Part shown: positions 48,101 to 60,100 of the stretch, piece by piece
Numbering within the stretch: position 1 is the stretch's first letter
Layout of the letters: each line of letters begins with the position of its first letter
Assembly (NCBI GenBank): GCA_903813345.2
Contig: CAIIXF020000003.1
Coordinates: 23,451,248-23,515,247, forward strand
Length of the DNA: 64,000 nucleotides
Reading direction: 5' to 3'
Source: Owenia fusiformis
Lineage: Eukaryota > Annelida > Polychaeta > Sabellida > Oweniidae
The notes under the pieces: generated by a model
Database searches by the model: none
Seen by the model: only the letters and a program-made list of their open reading frames with translations
Told to the model about the DNA's origin: nothing
Translations under genes and position numbers: made by a program

Positions 48101-51100
48101 TCAGATCAGAAATGATGGAAATGTGGTCTTTACTCTATCTAGGTTAGACAAGAAAAAGAAGAAATGAAAGAAGGTTTTCGTAAAAAAGAAATTGAGCTAC
48201 AAGCTGACATCGAGGCAAAGGATTCCTATATACAAGAACTGGAGACTAAATATAAGGCAACCAAAGCAAAGAATGCAGCATCACACCAACTTCATAATGA
48301 CTTGATCAAGGTTGGTCTGAACTTTTACAATTTAAGATGTTCTATGATAAAAACATCAATACCTTAAATACTTTGAAAATATGGCACAAATGATTGTTCT
48401 ACATATCTTTACTAGAGGAATAAATATTATAATTCACTATTTTTGACAATCCACAAAATAATAGTGTAATGTGATTATGTTTTGAAAGGTTACAAGCTAA
48501 AGTATTGGATTTTATTAGTATCACTGGTATTTCTGGCACTATACTTTGAGAATTTTTCATTGAATTTTTGATAATGTTCTTTAGAGATTAACTCCAACGA
48601 AGTCTTCATTGAAGTACAACTTGCGTAATCGCCCTGTATTAGGCCCCAGGGATAGCCTGACCCCAGGTGGCTACTCTGATGATGAAGAGGGTATCTCTGA
48701 TATGTTGGCACCTCAACAGATGATTGATGAGGAGAAAGAGACTCTCAGGGAAGAGCTTCATAAAGTCAAGGTAGGTTCAGTTTTGATTAAAATGTCTAAT
48801 TAAATGTATCAACAGATGATTGATGAAGAGAAAGAGACTCTCAAGGAAGAGCTTCATAAAGTCAAGGTAGGTTCAGTTTTGAGTAAAATGTCTAATTAAA
48901 TATCTCAACAGATGATTGATGAAGAGAAAGAGACTCTCAGAGAAGAGCTTCATAAAGTCAAGGTAGGTTCAGTTTTGAGTAAAATGTCTAATTAAATGTC
49001 TCAACAGATGATTGATGAGGAGAAAGAGACTCTCAGAGAAGAGCTACATAAAGTCAAGGTAGGTTCAGTTTTGAGTAAAATGTCTAATTAAATGTCTCAA
49101 CAGATGATTGATGAGGAGAAAGAGACTCTCAGAGAAGAGCTACATAAAGTCAAGGTAGGTTCAGATTTGAGTAAAATGTCTAATTAAATGTCTCAACAGA
49201 TGATTGATGAGGAGAAAGAGACTCTCAGAGAAGAGCTACATAAAGTCAAGGTAGGTTCAGTTTTGAGTAAAATGTCTAATTAAATGTCTCAACAGATGAT
49301 TGATGAGGAGAAAGAGACTCTCAGAGAAGAGCTACATAAAGTCAAGGTAGGTTCAGTTATGATTAAAATGTCTAATTAAATGTCTCAACAGATGATTGAT
49401 GAGGAGAAAGGGACTCTCAGAGAAGAGCTACATAAAGTCAAGGTAGGTTCAGTTTTGATTAAAATGTCTAATTAAATGTCTCAACAGATGATTGATGAGG
49501 AGAAAGAGACTCTCATAGAAGAGCTACATAAAGTCAAGGTAGGTTCAGTTATGATTAAAATGTCTAATAATTAAATATCTCAACAGATGATTGATGAGGA
49601 GAAAGAGACTCTCAGAGAAGAGCTACATAAAGTCAAGGTAGGTTCAGTTTTGAGTAAAATGTCTAATTAAATGTCTCAACAGATGATTGATGAAGAGAAA
49701 GAGACTCTCAGAGAAGAGCTACATAAAGTCAAGGTAGGTTCAGTTTTGATTAAAATGTCTAATTAAATATCTCAACAGATGATTGATGAGGAGAAAGAGA
49801 CTCTCAGAGAAGAGCTACATAAAGTCAAGGTAGGTTCAGTTTTGAGTAAAATGTCTAATTAAATGTCTCAACAGATGATTGATGAAGAGAAAGAGACTCT
49901 CAGAGAAGAGCTACACGAGGTTCAGTTTTGAGTAAAATGTCTAATTAAATATCTCAACAGATGATTGATGAAGAGAAAGAGACTCTCAGAGAAGAGCTAC
50001 ATGAGGTTCAGTTTTGAGTAAAATGTCTAATTAAATATCTCAACAGATGATTGATGAGGAGAAAGAGACTCTCAGAGAAGAGCTTCATAAAGTCAAGGTA
50101 GGTTCAGTTTTGATTAAAATGTCTAATTAAATGTCTCAACAGATGATTGATGAGGAGAAAGAGACTCTCAGAGAAGAGCTACATAAAGTCAAGGTAGGTT
50201 CAGTTTTGAGTAAAATGTCTAATTAAATGTCTCAACAGATGATTGATGAGGAGAAAGAGACTCTCAGAGAAGAGCTACATAAAGTCAAGGTAGTTTCAGT
50301 TTTGATTTAAAGGTCCATCTGCCGAATTGTTATGTTAGCATCAAACAGTGTTGCCATAATTATAGTTGCCACATTTGTGACTGGAGTTTTGATTCAGAGA
50401 CACCAGCATGAATTATGTTTGTATATTTTTGTTTATTCTGTTTAGAACTTAACTAAACTGTCGTTCATTGATAGTCATTTGAAATAGCCTTGTGATTTCA
50501 GCTTTTCAGAAAATCACAAAGAAAGTGAAAATATGGGCTTTTGTTGTATTAGTTTAAAAGGTACACTGATACAACATTTGTGCAACTCTTAAGTTTTGAA
50601 CACTTTCTCTTGATATTAGGATGCTAACCTTGAACTTGAGAAGAAGGTAGAGGCAGCAGAGAATATGGGTTATAATCCTATGCTAAAGGCTGAAAGTGAA
50701 AATATGGTCCTTTGTTGTATTAATTTAAAAACTACACTGATCCAACATTTGTACAACTCTGATTTTCTCTTGATATTAGGATGCTAATCTTGAAGTTGAG
50801 AAGAAGTTGGAAGCAGCAGAGGCAGATCTCATAATGACAAGACAAACCAGGTCTAAGCTGGAGCATCAAAATGAGAAACTGGAAGATGTAAGTAAATTTT
50901 CTGTGTGTAAGCATGATTGTGATCACGATATAAGATTACATCTTATCTATCAGTCAGTGTCACTTGGTAATATACCTAAGTTTTGTCAGTCATATACTGT
51001 AGTTTTCATTTTTCTAGTTTTGCTCTATTCCAACTTTCTTACTATTACATTATTCTAACTACTATAATATTGGATGAGTATGTTATATTTTCAGTTGTTG

Positions 51101-54100
51101 AACAAAGAGAGATGTGAATGGAAGGAACAAGCGAATCAGCTGAATACCAAGATACAATCGCTACAGAAAGACATCAATGATATCACTTCTCAACTTTCAA
51201 GTAAGTGCATCCGCCCATTTGTCTGTCCATCTGTCTGTCAACACATTCATGAGCTTAATTCAAAATGGCTACTCAATTCAAAATGGCCACTGTGAAAATG
51301 AAATTCTTGGCCAAAACTTGAATGCCTCACTTACCAACTTTAGTCATATTAGAAGAGTTATGTCATCCTGGTTTCTGGGCTATTTTAACGAGCTATGTAT
51401 GTTAACTTTAAAATATAGGTTACTTACTGTGAATAAACTCTTAATTCCAGTGAAAGAAAGTGAAGTGATTGATCTATCTTGTATGATGGACAATGCTGAG
51501 AGAGAAAAGAAATCAATGAAGCAAGACCAGGACCGTCAGGCCCACCTATTGGCAGACCACCAAACTAGAGTTCTCGTTCTAGAAGCAGAGAGTGCCAAAG
51601 TGTTGAAGCAATTTGAAGAAACACAAAAGGATTACTTCACAACCAGAGTATGTTAAAATTATTTTCCCTATATGCTACAACTAGCTTTGCATGTATTGTT
51701 ACCTAGGAATCATGGAATGGGTGTTTATATTTTAATGAGTGTCCCGAGGCATAATACAAATAATTACATGTTTCCCTAGCTAGAAAGTCACTAGAATGAG
51801 AGAGGTATAGACACCATTAGTTATTCTTAAGTGCTTTCTTCCAATTCTTGATGCATGTGTGGAACAATTATAACATTTTATGGGTTTTTATTCAATTTTT
51901 TCATTTTTGTAGGATCGATCAGAATCACTCCAAGTAGAAGTATATGCGCTGGAAAGTAACATAGAAGAAGCAAGAACTAAACTAGAAGAGGTGACACAGC
52001 TCAATATGCAACTGGAGGCAGAGTTAAAGGTTAGCGTTTTAATTATAATGACATCCATGTCCCCAGTGTAGGCCCTAAGGATCTATAACCTGCTGGTCAA
52101 AATGGAAGTACGGAACAGTTTCAATGTTATTTTCCTATACCTAGGGAAAAGGTGCGTATCAAAAGTAACCGTGTAATGACCAGCAGACCGGCCCTTAAGG
52201 CCTACACTGCATGTCACTGGAATAATATCTCTATTAAGTCAACCCACTTTAATATGATCAGTACTCAATAAAGACATTGATTTTATGATTTATGACAAAT
52301 ATATGACCTCAAATTTTATTCTGGCCATTACCAAAGACCACAATTGCTATGTGATTTCTGTCTTTTAACAAATTTTCGGTCAAATATTGTGCCATAAATC
52401 ATAAAATCGTCCTCTTTATTCCTTAAAGGCTTTTAAATGAATTTGGAAATTGACCTCAATGTTTCCATGTTTGATCTTCTGATTTTATATTTCAGGATAC
52501 CCACAACAGACTAAAGCAACAGGAGCAGTCCAATATAAACCTGCTACAAGACAAAGTAAGAAACATACTTTACTATTGGAGATAACATATACAATGCTAG
52601 AAATCTTTCCCCTCCAAATGAGTAACACTCAGAAGTCTGAATGTTTTAGTATGTGCAATAGAATCAAAATTGGGGAATGGTGGTCACATTTCACAATTTT
52701 CACATTTTTAGAAAAAAACAAAGTTATATTTTCAATATTGTCAAATCAGTTTGAATATGGAGCTTATTATCACTTCACATTTCATTCAAAACTAAATTGG
52801 ACAAATATGCTTTTAATCATGCAAGATACAAATAGTTCATAAATATTCTGATAATTTTAGGACCAGGCCACACAAGAACTGGTGCAGGAGAAAGGTTCGC
52901 TGGAGGGAGAATTAACAAAGGTGACCAAAGAGAAAGACACTCTCCAAGCAGAGCTGGATGAAGAGAGAAACAAGCTGGTAGAGGTCCAGGAGAAGCTTGC
53001 TGAATCTACAAGACTGAATGAAGTCAACAAGGTAATATATCTGTTTTGTTATGAAACATTAGAACTTAGTTTAATATTATCTGCATTGAGGGTGAGATTA
53101 TTGATCTATGATCTTATTTATAGATATATCACTTTCCATTTATTGGGATTCAATATTTTCGTTCCATTCATTTGGTTTGCCTGACTTGCTCGACTCACAT
53201 AGAAAAATCTTTGTATGTTGGCATACCTCTTCAGATAACAGATGCATTTCAGAGTTGTATATATGTTCTGAGAAAACACTGATACTCTGAGCTACCTGGG
53301 CTGGGTGAGCTTATGTTGAATAGTTCATTTGAATGTGATAAAAGTAACACTAGAATATTTTTTATGCTTAGACGGAGGTGAAAAAGTTTATGCAGCAGTA
53401 TTCATCTGAACATGAAGAGAAAGAGACTCTGCAGACAGAGGTGGACCGGAAATCAAGCTGTATCACTGACCTACTACAAGAGGTATTTATTACTGCATAT
53501 AATACATACTGGGGCAGGGATGTACATGGAGATTATAGTTGTGGGGGTAGTATGGTTAAAGGCTTATGTTATTCATCTATGGAAATTTTCCATAATTGAA
53601 ATAATTAACAAATTCAATTTCAAAATATTACTATGAATGAATGTGTGTTATAAACATGGCTATTTCTGCTCTTTTTTAACATCCCTGACTTTAATACTTG
53701 TATGAAAATTCTACTCACAGTCTGCCCATGCTTATATATTGTATATCTCTTTTAACTTAAATGAAGTGTCATTTTGTAGTTCTGTAGAGAGCATGTTTGT
53801 GTGTACCTTATGAAAATCATTCCACTTTATGTCTCTTTAAAAGCTATTTGTTATGTTCCAGGTGACAATCTTGAAGCGAGATTTAGACCAAATCACTGAT
53901 GAGAAGGCACATGTTACAAGTCAGTTTCAGCATCTTGACAATGAAAAATCGCAGATGGCAAATAAATATGAAGTTGAGGTAGGCGTTCAAGTAATAGTGA
54001 TTAGTACTGTTATTTTATTTTAGTAGGTAGACTAAAGCCTGGTGTGTCTGAACTCTGAAGTCAAGCCTGCTTGTTTTTAATAGAAAATGTTGCTTTTAAT

Positions 54101-57100
54101 TTAACTAATTTAAAGATTCTCATATTACTTTGAGTTCCTAGTAAAGTATAACTTGAAAGTTGAGTTAATGTTGTAAAAGTGTAGGTTTTAGATTTAAACA
54201 CATCCATCCATTCATTCATTAATCTTTTTATTTCGTTCATTTTAGTTATCCCTGATGCGTGATGAGTTTGACTATAACATAGAGTCTGCCAATGATGCTT
54301 TAGAGGCAGAGCAAGCATCCTGCAAATCACTTGAGGCTGAGCTTCAGTTGATTACATGTAGTTAATTCATTTGTTTATTTCAGTTATCCCTGATGCGTGA
54401 TGAGTTTGACTATAACATAGAGTCTGCCAATGATGCTTTAGAGGCAGAGCAAGCATCCTGCAAGTCACTTGAGGCTGAGCTTCAGTTGATTACATGTAGT
54501 TAATTCATTTGTTTATTTCAGTTATCCCTGATGCGTGATGAGTTTGACTATAACATAGAGTCTGCCAATGATGCTTTAGAGGCAGAGCAAGCATCCTGCA
54601 AGTCACTTGAGGCTGAGCTTCAGTTGATTACATGTAGTTAATTCATTTGTTTATTTCAGTTATCCCTGATGCGTGATGAGTTTGACTATAACATAGAGTC
54701 TGCCAATGATGCTTTAGAGGCAGAGCAAGCATCCTGCAAGTCACTTGAGGCTGAGCTTCAGTTGATTACATGTAGTTAATTCATTTGTTCATTTTAGTTA
54801 TCCCTGATGCGTGATGAGTTTGACTATAACATAGAGTCTGCCAATGATGCTTTAGAGGCAGAGCAAGCATCCTGCAAGTCACTTGAGGCTGAGCTTCAGT
54901 TGATTACATGTAGTTAATTCATTTGTTCATTTCAGTTATCCCTGATGCGTGATGAGTTTGACTATAACATAGAGTCTGCCAATGATGCTTTAGAGGCAGA
55001 ACAAGCATCCTGCAAGTCACTTGAGGCTGAGCTTCAGTTGATTACATGTAGTTAATTCATTTGTTCATTTCAGTTATCCCTGATGCGTGATGAGTTTGAC
55101 TATAACATAGAGTCTGCCAATGATGCTTTAGAGGCAGAGCAAGCATCCTGCAAGTCACTTGAGGCTGAGCTTCAGTTGATTACATGTAGTTAATTCATTT
55201 GTTTATTTCAGTTATCCCTGATGCGTGATGAGTTTGACTATAATATAGAGTCTGCCAATGATGCTTTAGAGGCAGAGCAAGCATCCTGCAAGTCACTTGA
55301 GGCTGAGCTTCAGTTGATTACATGTAGTTAATTCATTTGTTTATTTCAGTTATCCCTGATGCGTGATGAGTTTGACTATAATATAGAGTCTGCCAATGAT
55401 GCTTTAGAGGCAGAGCAAGCATCCTGCAAGTCACTTGAGGCAGAGCTTCAGTTGATTACATGTAGTTAATTCATTTGTTTATTTCAGTTATCCCTGATGC
55501 GTGATGAGTTTGACTATAACATAGAGTCTGCCAATGATGCTTTAGAGGCAGAGCAAGCATCCTGCAAATCACTTGAGGCAGAGCTTCAGTTGATTACATG
55601 TAGTTAATTCATTTGTTTATTTCTGTTATCCCTGATGCGTGATGAGTTTGACTATAACATAGAGTCTGCCAATGATGCTTTAGAGGCAGAGCAAGCATCC
55701 TGCAAATCACTTGAGGCTGAGCTTCAGTTGATTACATGTAGTTAATTCATTTGTTTATTTCAGTTATCCCTGATGCGTGATGAGTTTGACTATAACATAG
55801 AGTCTGCCAATGATGCTTTAGAGGCAGAGCAAGCATCCTGCAAGTCACTTGAGGCAGAGCTTCAGTTGATTACATGTAGTTAATTCATTTGTTTATTTCA
55901 GTTATCCCTGATGCGTGATGAGTTGGACTATAACATAGAGTCTGCCAATGATGCTTTAGAGGCAGAGCAAGCATCCTGCAAGTCACTTGAGGCAGAGCTT
56001 CAGTTGATTACATGTAGTTAATTCATTTGTTTATTTCAGTTATCCCTGATGCGTGATGAGTTTGACTATAACATAGAGTCTGCCAATGATGCTTTAGAGG
56101 CAGAGCAAGCATCCTGCAAATCACTTGAGGCAGAGCTTCAGTTGATTACATGTAGTTAATTCATTTGTTTATTTCAGTTATCCCTGATGCGTGATGAGTT
56201 TGACTATAACATAGAGTCTGCCAATGATGCTTTAGAGGCAGAGCAAGCATCCTGCAAGTCACTTGAGGCAGAGCTTCAGTTGAGGAATAAGGAACTAGAG
56301 GGAATAAACAAGGAGGTAATATTTCAATAAAAAGCATGGATGTAAGAGTGGATGTAAATGTAAACTTCTTTACAGTAAGTTAGTTAAAAAGTCACACAAT
56401 TAAAATACATAAAAGAAAATACAATTCAACAAATATGTCCAGCCGCTGCCGACTTATGAGTCACAATAAAATGTGTCTTCTACGCCACATTTTAAAAATA
56501 CATACAAGCTGTTGGAAGAAGCAATACTCCATAGTCATCAATCTATTATCTGTTAATTATATATAAAAAAGATGTAATCACGATAAAAAGACTATCTTGT
56601 GTATTATAGAAGAAGCAACACCACAGAGTTATCTAGCCATTATCAAGTATAAAATAAATATATGGTTGCAATACAAAAGCCTGGTTAGTGTATTATTATG
56701 TCACAGCCACAAGTGGTGACATCTTGTTCATCTCCAACTTTTTTTTGTGGAGGGTGTTGTGTGGTTGGTGTTTAACATTCAGCGGTTGATGTTCAGCATT
56801 TGGCAGTTGATGTTCGGCATTTGGTGTCTGTAACAAATAACAAGTGGTGACATTTTGAGTGTTAATGCTCGTTATGCTTGTTATGTTTGTAGTTCTCCAA
56901 GAGGTCTGAGCAGTACTACAAGTTACAGGAAGAGTTTGCTAAGTTGGAAGCTGAGAGGACATCAGAGGATGTTGTTAGAGGGTTACAAGACAGGAATGAT
57001 GAGCTGAGAACAGAGGCTGAAAGGTGAGTATAATGAACAGTTTTGGAAAATTGGGCTACCTCAATAGGCATATCTTCCAACATTAAATGAAAATAAAATG

Positions 57101-60100
57101 GGAGATTTTTTCAAAATATGATATTTTTACGGACGATTTAAAAACGATAGTTTTTCCAGCAACATTTTTAAAAAGTATTTTATCTTTTGAAAACCCAAGC
57201 CTATAGATTTTTTACAGTAGTTGTTTCAAAAAAAAATACATTCGTTTTTCCTTTCTTCGCTGGAAATGAAAATTTTTGGGTCCATTCATTCACAGAAATG
57301 GTTTGTTGGCAGGTCTGAAAGGTATCTTGCATTTTTATGATTTTAGTGTCACATAGTGGTCAAATGAACAATAAGTTTACTCTTGTTTGCATTACAGGCT
57401 GAGGCCACTGTTGAAGGAGATCGAGGATATGGAGGAACTATTAACGAAGAGAGGAGTAAGTTTGCGTCATATCCTATTATTTAGAGCTCTGAAAATACTG
57501 GAAGCAATCAGTTTTAATAGATAATATCTTACACGTCTTCAGTATATAAGGCTGACATCCATTTTATTGTGTAGTGTCCTTGCTGGTAATTTTCATTATT
57601 GGTTCCACTCCTACTTTTGCTTTATATAATATTTTGGAAAAATCTGAATTTTCACAAATTGATCCTACGGAATGGTGCCATTTTTAGCTGAAATTAATGT
57701 TGATGTATTTTTTCAGGAGGAAAATGCCAAACTGAGAGAAGAAATGAAACAGATGGAGAAACAGGCCGAGTCAAACCACAGTGTTGTAGTTTCAAGGTAT
57801 GTTAGCCCTAATCTCTGCCACCCCTTGTTCCCAAATAGGTCTTCTAAACCTAACTCCCCTGTGATCACAAGTGGAACAACCCTGGTTAAATCAGTATTAG
57901 ACTCTGGAATGCTCCAAAATCAACAATCAAGGGGTGGACAGCATGTACATGTGACACCTGTGAGTCGCAAACAGACAGATTTGAATCATAATACAAAACG
58001 AATGAACTCAACCTTAGAATTTGATCAAAATATAAAACGCGAAACGAAAGATATGAACTCAACCTTAGAGTTTCAAAGTCCTTCTGATATTGTGAATGGT
58101 TGGAAAAAACTGTGTGCGAAAAGTGAACCTTCATGAATGTACTCGGTCAGGGTGCATCATAATAACACATACACAGGTTAAAATGGAAGTATGTAGGCAT
58201 ACCAGTTGTCCTGTTATTTCCCTGTTAATTCCCTGGGGCCAGCCATTAACAGAAATTTTGTAAAGTTAAGAATTCATAAAATCCATTGTTCTTTAACTGT
58301 GATGTCATTATATCCATGGTTACAACAACAGGATTACTAATTCGTAACTTTACAAAGTTTTTTTAAAGACCCCTTGGTACTCTAAAAACAGATATGTTGC
58401 ATTCCAAATGACTGTAATTTCCTTTGATTTACTGTACAAAGAAGTGATCTCCCCAGCATCAGAGTAACTGGGTAATGCATCTTGCTGAATATAAGAACAC
58501 AGTACATGCCACCATTTTGAAAATTTACAAATACCCAAAAAGGGTGAAATATTGAAATATTTTGATCAAAACATGTAAAATTAGAATTTGGCATCTTTTG
58601 AGACTGATACCAAGGAGATCACTGCATGGATATATTTCTGGACAAGGTAGAGCCTTTTAACAGTAATAAGAAATCCTTGCTTTATTTAGAATAGTATATT
58701 GTAGTGTAGTGTAGTATATTGTAGTGTAGTTTAGTATAATATGTAGTGTAGCTGCTTTGATTGTACAACATACTGATAAAAACCATTGTAGGATAGTTAA
58801 CTACATGTTAATAGTTAGGGGATATAAATGCCCCAAAATTTGATAAACTCCAGAGTGTCTGAGATTTAATTGTTAACATATATAGTTAATTATCCTACAT
58901 TGATCACTTGCGTAGGTCCATAATTGCTTGCACTGTGTGGTTCCTTTGCTTAAAATGATTTTATATTTTTGTTTATTTTGGAATTTTGTTTATTTAGTAG
59001 AATGTAGTGTAGTGTTGCACTGATTTGCTTTCCCATGGTCTTTATGCCCATGGTTTTCTGTATGTATTTCTACATACACCTTTTTACTTTAATTTATTTA
59101 CTTTAATTTAAGACTAGTGATGCTTGCTTCTTTAATAGGGCTGATACAGAAAATGTTTAAAAATTCAAATAATGTAAGCCTAGCTTTTTGCTTCTTTTTA
59201 ATTTCAAATTTTCACTTTTGAAAAAGAAGTGATATATAAATGTAATATACATGGCATGCAATAACAGATTTTGCCAAATATTGAATAATAGAAAATAGGT
59301 TACAGTATTTGGAAAAAGCAGAGGAGCTTCATTATCAATTGGCTTTCAGTAAAATAAAATGAGTGCGCATTAGCTGCCTTTGCATCTACAGGATGGGCCA
59401 AAAAATGTTTCCCTTATTATTTCAGTATACAATCAGAATGAGTTACTTTTTTGGCCCACTCTGTAGTTTATTTATTGTATTTTTTGAATGTATTTACAGA
59501 TGTACTTATAATATACAATTGTCAGTATTTATGTTATAGTAAATGAATAATATGATGTATTATAGAACAACCAATATATTTTTTATTGTTGTGTTATTTC
59601 ATTCGGCTGACAGTATTAGGGTATCTCATGAAGTTGTTTGTTTCAAAATTACAACAAAAGGCAAAAATATCTTAATACACTGAATATTATAAGTGCATCA
59701 TGCTTTCTTTTATTTGCTTTATTTCACCTCTTGCTTTCCCATATAGTTAGTGTCTGATGATATATAAACTTTCTTTCTTTGGTTTGTTTTGAGCTTTTGC
59801 AGCTTGTGCCGGTGCCTGTTATTTTAAAGGGGCAATGAAAGATAGAAGCAAGTCAGGGGAGATTTTCTGTAAAAATATCACAATTTACAATGTGTTTTTC
59901 CTCACCATGATATCATCTGATGCAAAAGTTTATTTCATGTTTTTTTTCAGTTCTGATTTTTATTAAAGTTATTTGAAATTCATTCATGAAAGGGGTGCCT
60001 TCTTTTTCAATGTATCTTTAATGTAAGGAAAGCTTCCATCATTTTACATTCTATCATTTGCTTCCACCTTAATGATTCCACTATTGATCCCTGGGTAATG

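Larger units (their letters stand above)
45907..48770 (+). other. KIF15: KIF15 exons 11-17: neck and first coiled-coil segments
   Basis: Residues about 359-712. After [20 protein letters not shown] come charged heptad-like segments and a less structured stretch [20 protein letters not shown] then SDDEEG, equivalent in place to the Pro/Ser-rich break in vertebrate KIF15. Exon 17 (48,585-48,770) ends with the 17-residue block [17 protein letters not shown], the block multiplied in the downstream array. Confidence 0.85.
50780..56315 (+). other. KIF15: KIF15 exons 18-26: central coiled coil
   Basis: Residues about 713-1087: a chain of phase-0 exons (only exons 19/20 meet inside a codon) coding Glu/Lys/Leu/Gln-rich heptads, e.g. 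[20 protein letters not shown] and [14 protein letters not shown]. The recurring EKxTLxxEL theme also forms the mini-exon block ([10 protein letters not shown]), so part of the rod may have grown by exon duplication long ago. Cargo and dimer contacts cannot be read from sequence. Confidence 0.85.

Noticed and set aside
50620-50646. 27-nt exon DANLELEKK as a constitutive KIF15 exon
   Set aside because: It duplicates the start of exon 18 at 50,780; including both would repeat the same residues. Kept as a duplication rather than a called exon.
53372-53482. Exon 24 as a dispersed copy of the mini-exon (shared GAAGAGAAAGAGACTCT)
   Set aside because: The 17-nt match is striking, but flanks, splice borders and phase position differ, and EEKETL is common in coiled coils; at most an old relationship.
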